64,000 nucleotides of DNA from Streptomyces violascens (GCF_014649955.1 NZ_BMUA01000010.1:186001-250000); one strand, 5' to 3'. Positions 17,336 through 26,112 are shown, counted from the first letter of the stretch. Made by a program: numbers and translations. The notes: generated by a model not told the origin, from the sequence alone.

Positions 17336-18808
17336 ATGACCTCGCAGCCGTCCCTTGCGAAGGAAGACCGCCTGCCCGGTGAAACCGGTGATTCGCAGGT
17401 GCCCGACAGCGGCCTCAAGGCCGGTCTCAAGAACCGCCATCTGTCCATGATCGCCATCGGTGGCGTGATCGGCGCCGGCCTGTTCGTGGGCTCCGGCTCC
17501 GGCATCGCCGCCGCCGGACCCGCCATCCTGCTCTCGTACGCACTCGTCGGCGTGATGGTCGTCTTCGTCATGCGGATGCTGGGCGAGATGGCCGCCGCCC
17601 GCCCGTCGTCGGGCTCGTTCTCGGCATACGCGGACCGTGCGCTCGGCCGCTGGGCCGGGTTCTCGATCGGCTGGCTCTACTGGTTCTTCTGGGTCGTGGT
17701 GCTCGCGGTCGAGGGAACGGCCGGCGCGAAGATCCTGCACGAGTGGGTGCCGGGGGTCCCGCAGTGGGGCTGGGCGCTCATAGTGATGGTGGTGCTCACC
17801 GCCACCAACCTGGCCTCGGTGTCCTCGTACGGTGAGTTCGAGTTCTGGTTCGCCGGGATCAAGGTCGTCGCGATCGGCGGCTTCGTGGTCATCGGTCTGC
17901 TCGCGGTGTTCGGCGTGCTGCCGGGCTCGCACAACCCGGGCGCGGGCTTCGCGCACCTCACGGACGCGGGCGGGTTCTTCCCCAAGGGCTACGGCGCGAT
18001 CCTGACCGGTGTGCTGATGGTCGTATTCTCCTTCATGGGCTCCGAGATCGTCACCCTGGCCGCCGGCGAGTCCGAGGACCCGCGGCGCGCCGTGACCAAG
18101 GCCACCAACAGCGTGATCTGGCGGATCGCGGTCTTCTACCTCGGCTCGATCTTCATCGTGCTCACCCTCCTGAAGTGGAGCGACCCCTCGATCGTCGCGG
18201 ACGGCTCGTACGTCGCCGCCCTGAAGACGATCGGCATCCCGCACGCCGACCAGATCATGAACGTGATCGTTCTGACGGCGGTGCTGTCCTGCCTCAACTC
18301 CGGCCTGTACACGGCCTCCCGGATGGCGTTCTCGCTCGGTGAGCGCGGGGACGCGCCGAAGTCCTTCGCCCGGACGAACAAGCGGGGCGTGCCGCAGGTC
18401 GCGATCCTGTCCTCGGTCGTCTTCGGCTTCATCGCGGTGTTCTTCAACTACAAGTGGCCGGACACCGTCTTCGCGTTCCTCCTGAACTCCTCGGGCGCGG
18501 TCGCCCTGTTCGTGTGGCTGGTCATCTGCTTCACGCAGCTGCGGATGCGCGGGATCATCCTGCGCGAGCAGCCGGAGAAGCTGACCGTGAAGATGTGGGG
18601 CTTCCCCTATCTCACCTGGCTGACGATCGGGATGATCTCCTTCGTCCTCGTCTACATGCTGTTCGACAAGTCCGGGCGCGAGCAGGTGCTCCTGTCGCTG
18701 CTCGTCGCGGCGATCGTCATCGTGATCGCGGTCGTCAAGGAGAAGGTCCTCGCGGGCCGCGCCGCCCCCGCCTACAGCGGGGTGAACGAGGACGTCACCG
18801 CGTCATAG
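17336..18808 (+). CDS. Amino acid permease (APC superfamily), first of three paralogues
   Basis: 490 residues from ATG 17336 with AAGGAAG upstream. Twelve predicted helices. The first holds GGVIGAGLFVGSGSG, the substrate-binding unwound segment of the amino acid transporter (AAT/GabP) branch. FWFAGIKV and the long EQPEKLTVKMWGFPYLTW loop are also typical. A proton-coupled uptake role for a neutral or aromatic amino acid or GABA is likely; the substrate cannot be read from sequence. Its 3' end overlaps the convergent kinase gene by 37 bases. Direct repeats of TTGGTCCC lie at 17218-17235 in the upstream region. Confidence 0.92.
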   Translation: MTSQPSLAKEDRLPGETGDSQVPDSGLKAGLKNRHLSMIAIGGVIGAGLFVGSGSGIAAAGPAILLSYALVGVMVVFVMRMLGEMAAARPSSGSFSAYADRALGRWAGFSIGWLYWFFWVVVLAVEGTAGAKILHEWVPGVPQWGWALIVMVVLTATNLASVSSYGEFEFWFAGIKVVAIGGFVVIGLLAVFGVLPGSHNPGAGFAHLTDAGGFFPKGYGAILTGVLMVVFSFMGSEIVTLAAGESEDPRRAVTKATNSVIWRIAVFYLGSIFIVLTLLKWSDPSIVADGSYVAALKTIGIPHADQIMNVIVLTAVLSCLNSGLYTASRMAFSLGERGDAPKSFARTNKRGVPQVAILSSVVFGFIAVFFNYKWPDTVFAFLLNSSGAVALFVWLVICFTQLRMRGIILREQPEKLTVKMWGFPYLTWLTIGMISFVLVYMLFDKSGREQVLLSLLVAAIVIVIAVVKEKVLAGRAAPAYSGVNEDVTAS

Positions 18809-20412
18809 GTGGTGAGGGCGGCGGACTCCGTGTCGGCCTCGTACCAGGTGTTGATCTGGTACGACTTGCCGCCCTCGTTGAAGCCGATCTGGCGGGCCTT
18901 CCACGGGACGCCGTTCTGGGTGAAGTCGTAGTCCCAGATGATGGCGGGCTGGTCGTGGAAGGTCGTCCGGTCGAGCCGGATCTTCTGGTAGCCGGGCACG
19001 TCGTGGGAACCCGCCTCGGCCTCCTGCCACTGGGTCATGAGATCGCCGCCGCGTACGAGTGCGTACGAGGCGGCGATCTCCTGTTTTCCGCCCGGCGCGT
19101 GGTAGTGGACGTTGGACGGGCTCTTGGCGGTACGGGTCCAGCCCTTGGGCGGGATCCAGGCGAAGCCGGTCTCGTCGATCGAACCGGCGGGCGGAGTCGC
19201 GGAGGGCGGGCGCGAGGTGCCGGCCACGGTGGGCGGCGCGGAACTGCTGGAGCCCCCCGCGCCGCCGCTGTCGCCGTGCTGATTCGCGGTCGTGGCGATC
19301 AGCACGGCGGCCACGGCGGCGGCCACCACAACGACGGCCGTGAGCAGGAGCCCCTTGCCTGCCCGCCGACGCCGGGGCGACGGCTTCGGCTCCTCCCGCA
19401 CGGGCTCCGGCGCTACGGGTCCGGGCGCTGCGGGCCCGGGTGATACGGATCCGGGCGCCGGGGGCGACTCCCTGGGCGGGGGCGGCGGTTCCTCCCGTAC
19501 GGACGGGCCACCGGGCCAGCGCGGCGGGTCGCCGAACACCTGGAGGGTGGGGGGATGCGGCACGGGCGCCGGCCCGGTGGCGAGGACGGTGGGGGGCGCG
19601 GCGATCGGCATCAGACGGGCGGCGATCTCGTCCAGGCCGGGCCGCAGCTCGGGGTCCTTGACCAGGAGCTGCGCGAGGAGCGGGGCCAACGGGCCTGCGG
19701 TGTCCGGGAGTTCGGGCTCCTCGTAGAGCACGGCGTGCAGGGTGGCGAGGGTGGAGGGCCGGGCGAACGGGGAGCAGCCGGCGACCGCCGCGCACAGGGT
19801 GGCGCCGAGCGACCACACGTCGGACGCGGGGCCCTGCGGCTTGCCCGAGACCCGTTCGGGCGCCATGTAGTCCGGGGAGCCGACCAGCATGCCGACGACG
19901 GTGAGGGCGGCCGCGTCCTGGATCGCGGCGATGCCGAAGTCGGTGAGGACGACGCGGCCGCCGGGGCCGAGCAGGACGTTGCCGGGTTTGATGTCGCGGT
20001 GCAGGACGCCCACCGCGTGCACCTCGACGAGGGCCGCGGCGAGGCCGATGCCGATGCGGGCGGCCTCGCGCGGAGTCACCGGCCCGTCCTCCAGGAGGAG
20101 TTTCTCCAGGGAGCGGGACTCGACGAGCTCCATCACGATCCAGAGCCGGTCGCTCTCCTCGGCCACCACGTCGTAGACCCGCACCACATTGGGGTGGTCG
20201 ATCCGGGCGGTGGCCCGGGCCTCGCGCAGGGTGCGTTCGCGGCGAATCCGGCTGTCCTCTGCATCGAGTTCATTGATGCGCATTTCCTTTACAGCGACCT
20301 GCCGGTCGAGTATCTCGTCCGCCGCGCGCCACACCCGCCCCATTCCACCCTGGCCAATTGTTTCGCCCAGGCGGTAGCGCCCGGCGATCAATAGCCCCCG
20401 CGTTCCCGGCAT
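18772..20412 (-). CDS. Transmembrane Ser/Thr protein kinase (PknB-like)
   Basis: 546 residues from ATG 20412 (MPGTRGLLIAGRYRLG). The N-terminal kinase domain has GQGGMG (20-25), catalytic K42, HRDIKPGN (138-145), DFG (158-160) and APE (184-186), so it should be active. A Pro-rich linker (300-345) leads to RRRR and one transmembrane helix (354-375). The 170-residue extracellular part lacks PASTA repeats and ends in a compact domain of the kind seen in several streptomycete kinases. GGGGGTGGG precedes the ATG; a GTG seven codons upstream is possible. It is divergent from the LPKTG protein gene. Confidence 0.92.
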   Translation of the reverse strand: MPGTRGLLIAGRYRLGETIGQGGMGRVWRAADEILDRQVAVKEMRINELDAEDSRIRRERTLREARATARIDHPNVVRVYDVVAEESDRLWIVMELVESRSLEKLLLEDGPVTPREAARIGIGLAAALVEVHAVGVLHRDIKPGNVLLGPGGRVVLTDFGIAAIQDAAALTVVGMLVGSPDYMAPERVSGKPQGPASDVWSLGATLCAAVAGCSPFARPSTLATLHAVLYEEPELPDTAGPLAPLLAQLLVKDPELRPGLDEIAARLMPIAAPPTVLATGPAPVPHPPTLQVFGDPPRWPGGPSVREEPPPPPRESPPAPGSVSPGPAAPGPVAPEPVREEPKPSPRRRRAGKGLLLTAVVVVAAAVAAVLIATTANQHGDSGGAGGSSSSAPPTVAGTSRPPSATPPAGSIDETGFAWIPPKGWTRTAKSPSNVHYHAPGGKQEIAASYALVRGGDLMTQWQEAEAGSHDVPGYQKIRLDRTTFHDQPAIIWDYDFTQNGVPWKARQIGFNEGGKSYQINTWYEADTESAALTTYDAVTSSFTPL

Positions 20413-20547
20413 GAACACCCACCCCCTCAGCACCTACTGTGACCAGGACTGATTCACGACAGTGACACCATCACAGCATAATTCCTGGAAATCTTGTGGG
20501 ACCCTTCTGTGCACAGACACACCCAATGCGGGTGAGGGGGATGGGAA

Positions 20548-21339
20548 ATGCACGTTCGAAAAGCCAAGGGATCTCTATTTGCCTCTGTATTCGCGGCCTT
20601 GCTGATTTTGCCGTTCGGAGCGGGGGCGGCGTTCGCGGCCGATCCGACGCCGGGCAGCAGCCAGGGCGGCACACCCGGGCCGAGCGCCCCGGCGGACCTG
20701 AAGATCTCCACCGAGCTGCCGTCGACGATCAAGGTCGACAACACGACGCACCGCACCACGTTCACGGCGACGGTCGCCAACCACGGGAGCAAGGCCACCG
20801 GGCCGGTCACCCTGACCGTGCTCGGCCTGGACGGCATGAAGATCACCGGCGTCAAGGACTGCACGCCGGTCGCGAAGAACAAGCTGCCGGCGGGCACCAA
20901 CAGCGGCTACGGCTGCGCGATTTCGGATCTGGCGCCCGGCCGGTCGAAGTCGTACACCGTCTCGGCGACGTACGACCTGTCGAAGACCGGCAAGATCTGC
21001 CTGCCGGTGATGGAGGGGAAGAGCGACAAGGTGCTCTGGCAGCAGGGCCCGGTGCCGTTCGGCACGACCAAGCCGACGCCGAACGCGCCGGACACCCCGC
21101 TGCTGCTCGGCACGGACAACGTCCCCGCCGCCCCGCCCTCGGGCACGGCCTCGCCGTCCCCGAGCGGAACCCCGGCCACTGAGCCCCCGTCCTCCCCCTC
21201 CGCACCGCCCCAGCTCCCCAAGACGGGCGTCAACGACGGAGTACTCCCGCTGGCCGCGGCGGGCGCCCTGTTCCTGATCGCCGGGGGCACGGGCCTGTGG
21301 TGGACGACCCGGGGCCGCCGGTGGATGGCCAGGCACTGA
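20548..21339 (+). CDS. Secreted surface protein with an LPKTG sortase signal
   Basis: 263 residues. Signal peptide in residues 1-30 (GAGAAFAADP, cleavage after AFA). An Ig-like domain follows, with two cysteines (CTPV and YGCA) and possibly a third in KICLP, then a Pro/Ser/Thr stalk. The C terminus has LPKTG at 223-227, a hydrophobic helix and the basic tail TTRGRRWMARH, the full cell-wall sorting layout. Streptomycete class E sortases prefer LAxTG, so an LPxTG form is of note. No sortase gene lies in the window. The gene ends at a strong terminator. Confidence 0.88.
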   Translation: MHVRKAKGSLFASVFAALLILPFGAGAAFAADPTPGSSQGGTPGPSAPADLKISTELPSTIKVDNTTHRTTFTATVANHGSKATGPVTLTVLGLDGMKITGVKDCTPVAKNKLPAGTNSGYGCAISDLAPGRSKSYTVSATYDLSKTGKICLPVMEGKSDKVLWQQGPVPFGTTKPTPNAPDTPLLLGTDNVPAAPPSGTASPSPSGTPATEPPSSPSAPPQLPKTGVNDGVLPLAAAGALFLIAGGTGLWWTTRGRRWMARH

Positions 21340-21356
21340 CGTCCACACCGGTAACG

Positions 21357-21390
21357 CAAAAAGGGCCCGGCAGTTGCCGGGCCCTTTTTG
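21357..21390. terminator. Bidirectional intrinsic terminator between the LPKTG gene and bioY
   Basis: A near-ideal symmetric terminator: CAAAAAGGGCCCGGCA (21357-21372), 2-base loop, and the exact complement (21375-21390) ending in TTTTTG. It supplies an A tract and a T tract in both directions, so it ends both convergent genes. Confidence 0.93.
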
Positions 21391-21410
21391 CATCGCGCAT
21401 CGTAGGGACG

Positions 21411-21998
21411 TCAGCCCTTGCGGCCGATCAGCTTCCAGGCCGCCGGGAGCAGGCCCATCGCCAGGGCCGCCTTCAGGGCGTCGCCCAGGAGGAACGGCGT
21501 GAGGCCGGCGGCGACCGCCGCGGTCAGGGACATGCCGGCCGAGGCGGCGAGGTAGGGGACGCCCACCGCGTAGATGATCGCCGAGCCGAGCACCATCGTG
21601 CCCGCGGTGCGCGGCACCGAGCGGTCCGCGCCACGGCGGGCCAGGGCGCCGACGACGGTGGAGGCGAGCAGCATGCCGAGCACGTAGCCGAAGGAGGCGC
21701 CGCCCGCACCGGAGGTGCCGTTCGCGAACCAGGGCATCCCGGCCATGCCGACCAGGGCGTACAGCGCGAGCGAGAGGAAGCCGCGGCCCGCGCCGAGGCC
21801 CGCGCCGACGAGCAGCGCCGCGAACGTCTGGCCGGTGACCGGGACGGGCGAGCCGGGGACGGGCACGGCGATCTGGGCGGCGAGTCCGGTCAGCGCCGCG
21901 CCGCCGACGACGAGCGCGATGTCCTTGGTGCGGGAGGCAGGCAGCAGGTCGGCGAGTACCGATCCGGTGCGGGGGGCGGCGGCGGACGCAGTGCTCAT
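21411..21998 (-). CDS. bioY: Biotin transporter BioY
   Basis: The S component of an ECF-type biotin importer. 195 residues from ATG 21998 with CGGAG six bases upstream. Six helices, with the BioY hallmarks PVPVTGQTFAALLVGAGLG, GYVLGM and the C-terminal LLGDALKAALA. No bioM or bioN genes are adjacent, so it must work alone or share an energising module from elsewhere, as many actinobacterial BioY proteins do. An upstream in-frame ATG at 22043 is less likely. Confidence 0.93.
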   Translation of the reverse strand: MSTASAAAPRTGSVLADLLPASRTKDIALVVGGAALTGLAAQIAVPVPGSPVPVTGQTFAALLVGAGLGAGRGFLSLALYALVGMAGMPWFANGTSGAGGASFGYVLGMLLASTVVGALARRGADRSVPRTAGTMVLGSAIIYAVGVPYLAASAGMSLTAAVAAGLTPFLLGDALKAALAMGLLPAAWKLIGRKG

Positions 21999-22256
21999 CG
22001 GAACTCCGGCAGGTATTGGGGCAGCGGGACGTGCTGGGGACACGGTGACGTTAGCCCACTGATTCTCACTGGATCACCAGCAGCCGCCCACAAAGCGGGC
22101 GTTGAAGCCTTGGTGGGGTCTGAACAAAGGGCTGGTTTCATGCCCGCTCGCGCGTGACCCTCGTCACTGCGGTGATGGAGTCGAGTATCCCTTTTGCGCC
22201 GGAGGCCGTGGCTCCGCGAGACTGTAGGTTCTCCATAAACCGAAAGTACGAGGGCC

Positions 22257-23624
22257 ATGCACGACTCCTTGCCCGCGGAGCCCCTCTCGCACGGGCTGAA
22301 GCAGCGCCATCTGACCATGCTCGGCCTCGGCGGGGTGATCGGCGCGGGGCTCTTCGTGGGGTCGGGTGCCGGGATCGCGGTGGCGGGCCCGGGCATCGTC
22401 GTCTCGTATCTGATCGCGGGCGCGATCGCGATGCTGGTGATGCGGATGCTCGGCGAGATGTCGTCGGCGATGCCCGCTTCGGGCTCCTTCTCGGTGCATG
22501 CGGAGCGCGCGCTCGGCCGCTGGGCCGGGTTCAGCGTCGGCTGGCTCTACTGGTTCCTGCTCGTGGTGGTCCTCGCCGTGGAGGCGACCGGTGCCGCGAA
22601 GATCGCGAACGGCTGGGCACCCGGGGTGCCGCAGTGGGCCTGGGTGCTGATCTTCATGGTGGTGTTCACCGGCGCCAACCTGGCCGCGGTCAAGAACTTC
22701 GGCGAATTCGAGTTCTGGTTCGCCGCCCTGAAGATCTTCGCGATCGTCACGTTCCTGGTGCTCGGGCTGCTCGCGATCTTCGGTGTCCTTCCGGACACCT
22801 CGGCGGTGGGCCTGTCCAACCTGACCGGGCAGGGCGGCTTCCTGCCCGCCGGATGGAGCGGGGTGGTCTCCGGGGTGCTCGCGGTGATCTTCGCGTTCGG
22901 CGGTCTGGAGGTCGTCACGATCGCCGCCGCCGAGTCCGACGACCCGGCCCGCGCGGTCGGGCGCGCGGTGCGCAGCGCGGTGTGGCGGATCCTCTTCTTC
23001 TACGTGGGCTCGATGCTGGTCATCGTGACGCTGCTGCCGTGGACGTCGATGAAGCCGGGCCAGAGCCCGTACGTCGCGGTCCTCGACGCGATCGGCATCC
23101 CGTATGCCGGCCAGATCATGAACATCGTGGTGTTCGTGGCGCTGCTCTCCGCCCTGAACGCCAATCTGTACGGCTCCTCGCGCATGGTCTTCTCGCTCGC
23201 CGAGCGGGGCGAGGCGCCGGGGGGCCTGCTGAAGGTGTCCGGCGGCGGGGTGCCGCGCCGGGCGGTGCTCGCGTCGGTGGCCTTCGGGTTCATCTCCGTC
23301 CTGCTGAACCTGAAGTGGCCGGACTCGGTGTTCCTCTACATGCTCAACGCGGTCGGTGCGGTGCTCCTGTTCGTGTGGGCGCTGATCGCCGTCTCGCAGC
23401 TGCGGCTGCGCCGCCGGATCGAGCGCGAGGCGCCCGAGACGCTGACGCTGAAGATGTGGGCCTTCCCGTATCTCACGTGGGCGGCGCTCGCCGCGATGGC
23501 CGCGGTGCTCGTCCTGATGCTCTTCGACGACTCGGCCCGGCCGCAGGTACTGTGGTCGGCCGGCGCGACGGCCGCGGTGCTTCTGGTGGCAGGGGTACGG
23601 GAGTTGCGCACGCGCCGCGTGTGA
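22257..23624 (+). CDS. Amino acid permease (APC superfamily), second paralogue
   Basis: 455 residues starting MHDSLPAEPLSHGLKQRHLT. Same architecture as the neighbours at 17336 and 23771: GGVIGAGLFVGSGAG in helix 1, FGEFEFWFAALKIF near the middle and EAPETLTLKMWAFPYLTW before the last helices. It has a shorter N terminus than the first paralogue. It lies 146 bases upstream of the third paralogue on the same strand. The upstream region contains GAGACTGTAGG (22219-22229), closely matched before the third copy. Confidence 0.92.
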   Translation: MHDSLPAEPLSHGLKQRHLTMLGLGGVIGAGLFVGSGAGIAVAGPGIVVSYLIAGAIAMLVMRMLGEMSSAMPASGSFSVHAERALGRWAGFSVGWLYWFLLVVVLAVEATGAAKIANGWAPGVPQWAWVLIFMVVFTGANLAAVKNFGEFEFWFAALKIFAIVTFLVLGLLAIFGVLPDTSAVGLSNLTGQGGFLPAGWSGVVSGVLAVIFAFGGLEVVTIAAAESDDPARAVGRAVRSAVWRILFFYVGSMLVIVTLLPWTSMKPGQSPYVAVLDAIGIPYAGQIMNIVVFVALLSALNANLYGSSRMVFSLAERGEAPGGLLKVSGGGVPRRAVLASVAFGFISVLLNLKWPDSVFLYMLNAVGAVLLFVWALIAVSQLRLRRRIEREAPETLTLKMWAFPYLTWAALAAMAAVLVLMLFDDSARPQVLWSAGATAAVLLVAGVRELRTRRV

Positions 23625-23770
23625 AGTTCATGTAAACAAAAAGCGCCCGTATCTTCACGCTGTGTGAGTCGGGTGTCCGCATAGCGGTCGGGTGTTCCCT
23701 CTGAGCGGGGCCGCCCTAAGACTGTGGGCCTCCGTGCCGCCGACCCGGTGGATCAGCTACTGAACAGGGC

Positions 23771-25186
23771 ATGCCCATGTCTCGGACAACCGCGCCCGCG
23801 CAGAACGACAGCCGGCCGCAGACCGACTCACCGCTCACCCATGGTCTCAAGCAGCGCCATCTCTCGATGATCGCCCTCGGCGGCGTCATCGGCGCCGGCC
23901 TGTTCGTCGGCTCCGGCACCGCGATCGCCGCGGCCGGCCCCTCGATCGTCCTCGCCTATGCGATATCCGGCGCCCTGGTCATGCTCGTCATGCGCATGCT
24001 GGGCGAGATGTCGGCCGCCAACCCCGCGTCCGGCTCGTTCTCGGTGCACGCCGAGCGGGCGATCGGCCCGTGGGCCGGGTTCACCGCGGGCTGGGCCTTC
24101 TGGTTCCTGCTCTGTGTGGCCGTCGGTCTGGAGGGCATCGGCGCCGCCGGCATCGTGCACGGCTGGCTGCCGGGCGTCCCGGAGTGGGCCCTGGTCGCCG
24201 TGTTCATGCTGCTGTTCTGCGGCACCAACCTGGCGGCCGTGAAGAACTTCGGCGAGTTCGAGTTCTGGTTCGCCGCGCTGAAGATCGGCGCGATCGTCCT
24301 CTTCCTGGTCATCGGCGTGCTCGCGATCATCGGCGTGCTGCCGGACACGAGCGCCCCGGGCCTGACCAACCTCACCGGCCAGGGCGGCTTCATGCCCAAC
24401 GGCAGCGAGGGCCTCATCGTCGGGCTGCTCGCCTCCGTCTTCGCGTACGGCGGCCTGGAGACGGTCACCATCGCCGCGGCCGAGTCCGAACACCCCGTCC
24501 AGGGCGTCGCGAAGGCCGTGCGCACCGCGATGTGGCGGATCGCGATCTTCTACATCGGCTCGATGGCGGTCGTCGTGACGCTGCTGCCCTGGACCGCGAA
24601 GGACATCGCGACCAAGGGCCCCTACGTCGCCACCCTGGACTACCTCGGCATCCCGGCCGCGAGCCACATCATGAACGTCGTGATCCTGGTCGCCCTGCTC
24701 TCGGCGATGAACGCGAACATCTACGGCGCCTCCCGCATGGCCGGCTCGCTCGTCTCGCGCGGCCAGGGCCCCAAGGCGCTCGGCAGGATCTCCGGCGGGG
24801 TGCCGCGGGTCGCGGTCCTCGTCTCCTCCGCCTTCGGCTTCGTGTGCGTGCTGCTCAGCTACTGGCGTCCGGACGACATCTTCCAGTGGCTCCTGAACAC
24901 CATCGGCGCGATCATCCTGGTCGTCTGGTTCTTCATCGCCGCCTCGCAGTTGCTGCTGCGCCGCCGCCTCGAGCGCGAGTCGCCGGAGAAGCTCGTCGTG
25001 AAGATGTGGCTATACCCGTGGCTCACCTGGGCCGCGCTGTTCGGCATGGCGATCGTCTTCGTCCTGATGGCCCGTGAGGACGGCACGCGGGTGCAGCTCT
25101 ACTACACGGGCGGCCTCACCCTGGTGCTCGCGATCATCGGCTACATCCGTCAGCGCACGTCGACGCAGACCCCGATCGACGCCTGA
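23771..25186 (+). CDS. Amino acid permease (APC superfamily), third paralogue
   Basis: 471 residues starting MPMSRTTAPAQNDSR; the second ATG at 23777 is equally possible. Carries GGVIGAGLFVGSGTA, FGEFEFWFAALKIG and ESPEKLVVKMWLYPWLTW. It is closer to the second paralogue than to the first in the middle region (VLPDTSA and NLTGQGGF are shared), which points to a recent tandem duplication. The upstream AAGACTGTGGG (23719-23729) repeats the motif before the second copy. It ends at a U-tract terminator. Confidence 0.92.
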   Translation: MPMSRTTAPAQNDSRPQTDSPLTHGLKQRHLSMIALGGVIGAGLFVGSGTAIAAAGPSIVLAYAISGALVMLVMRMLGEMSAANPASGSFSVHAERAIGPWAGFTAGWAFWFLLCVAVGLEGIGAAGIVHGWLPGVPEWALVAVFMLLFCGTNLAAVKNFGEFEFWFAALKIGAIVLFLVIGVLAIIGVLPDTSAPGLTNLTGQGGFMPNGSEGLIVGLLASVFAYGGLETVTIAAAESEHPVQGVAKAVRTAMWRIAIFYIGSMAVVVTLLPWTAKDIATKGPYVATLDYLGIPAASHIMNVVILVALLSAMNANIYGASRMAGSLVSRGQGPKALGRISGGVPRVAVLVSSAFGFVCVLLSYWRPDDIFQWLLNTIGAIILVVWFFIAASQLLLRRRLERESPEKLVVKMWLYPWLTWAALFGMAIVFVLMAREDGTRVQLYYTGGLTLVLAIIGYIRQRTSTQTPIDA

Positions 25187-25213
25187 CCGAACGGCCCGTC
25201 CCCCCTCTCAACT

Positions 25214-25257
25214 GTCCTGCGCCCCCTGGCCCTAGGCCTCGGGACGCAGGACTTTTT
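25214..25257 (+). terminator. Intrinsic terminator after the third permease
   Basis: Arms GTCCTGCG (25214-25221) and CGCAGGAC (25245-25252) are followed directly by TTTTT. It is one of only two terminators in the window with a proper U tract, and separates the permease from the sodF promoter. Confidence 0.9.
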
Positions 25258-25307
25258 GCTGAGGCCACCCTTACCTGCAAACCCGCATTGCTGCTGGTAG
25301 CGTGCAC

Positions 25308-25324
25308 TTGCACATCAATTGCAA
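25308..25324. promoter_or_regulatory. Nur-type operator upstream of sodF
   Basis: TTGCAC-ATCAA-TTGCAA matches the nickel-responsive Nur box form tTGCaa-N5-ttGCAA at all but one position of the left half. It lies 36 bases before the sodF start. In Streptomyces coelicolor, Nur with nickel represses sodF. More TTGCA-like half sites flank it (CATTTGCAG at 25329-25337). Confidence 0.8.
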
Positions 25325-25359
25325 TAAGCATTTGCAGTGAGCAGTCGGAGGGCTCGGAC

Positions 25360-26001
25360 ATGGCCATTTACACGCTTCCTGAACTTCCGTACGACTACGC
25401 GGCGCTCGAACCCGTCATCAGCCCGGAGATCATCGAGCTGCACCACGACAAGCACCACGCGGCGTACGTGAAGGGCGCGAACGACACCCTGGAGCAGCTC
25501 GCGGAGGCGCGCGACAAGGACGCCTGGGGCTCGATCAACGGCCTGGAGAAGAACCTCGCGTTCCACCTCTCCGGCCACATCCTGCACTCGATCTACTGGC
25601 ACAACATGACGGGCGACGGCGGCGGCGAGCCGCTCGACAAGGACGGCGTGGGCGAACTGTCCGACGCCATCACCGAGTCCTTCGGCTCCTTCGCCAAGTT
25701 CAAGGCCCAGCTGACCAAGGCCTCGGCGACGACGCAGGGTTCGGGCTGGGGCGTCCTCGCCTACGAGCCGATCAGCGGCCGCCTCGTGGTCGAGCAGATC
25801 TACGACCACCAGGGCAACGTCGGCCAGGGCTCGACCCCGATCCTGGTCTTCGACGCCTGGGAGCACGCCTTCTACCTCCAGTACAAGAACCAGAAGGTCG
25901 ACTTCATCGAGGCCATGTGGCGGGTCGTCAACTGGCAGGACGTGGCGAAGCGTTACGCCGCCGCCAAGCAGGCCGGTAACAACCTGATCCTGGCCCCGTA
26001 A
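25360..26001 (+). CDS. sodF: Superoxide dismutase, Fe/Mn family (SodF)
   Basis: Converts superoxide to peroxide and oxygen in the cytoplasm. 213 residues from ATG 25360 with TCGGAGGG upstream. MAIYTLPELPYDYAALEP is a typical start. Metal-site segments are ELHHDKHHAAYV, LSGHILHSIYW, and DAWEHAFYLQY with the ligand Asp and His. In nickel-rich cells streptomycetes switch to NiSOD. The upstream Nur box and the 3'UTR structure both fit the sodF half of that switch. The Fe versus Mn preference cannot be decided from the residues alone. Confidence 0.95.
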   Translation: MAIYTLPELPYDYAALEPVISPEIIELHHDKHHAAYVKGANDTLEQLAEARDKDAWGSINGLEKNLAFHLSGHILHSIYWHNMTGDGGGEPLDKDGVGELSDAITESFGSFAKFKAQLTKASATTQGSGWGVLAYEPISGRLVVEQIYDHQGNVGQGSTPILVFDAWEHAFYLQYKNQKVDFIEAMWRVVNWQDVAKRYAAAKQAGNNLILAP

Positions 26002-26112
26002 GGCACGCCCTTACGACACCCGACGTCCTGCTCGTGATCGTCTTCTCAACCTTCACCTGCAGGCGGAAGAACGACCGGCCCCCGCGAGGACGTGACTCGC
26101 GGGGGCCGGTCG
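26002..26112 (+). ncRNA. Probable s-SodF-like small RNA from the sodF 3'UTR
   Basis: In Streptomyces coelicolor a small RNA (s-SodF, about 90 bases) is processed from the sodF 3'UTR and pairs with the ribosome-binding region of sodN mRNA. Here the 3'UTR has the right size. A single-stranded stretch CTTCACCTGC (26051-26060) contains CACCT, able to pair with an AGGTG ribosome site. It ends in a perfect 17-bp hairpin (26072-26088 with 26096-26112, stem core CCGGCCCCCGCGAG). The 5' processing point is unknown. The target sodN is not in the window, so the pairing is inferred. Confidence 0.6.
26072..26112 (+). terminator. Terminator of sodF and its 3'UTR RNA
   Basis: A perfect 17-base stem with a 7-base loop GACGTGA. 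No U tract follows. A second, unrelated hairpin serving the convergent gene lies 138 bases further on. Confidence 0.85.
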
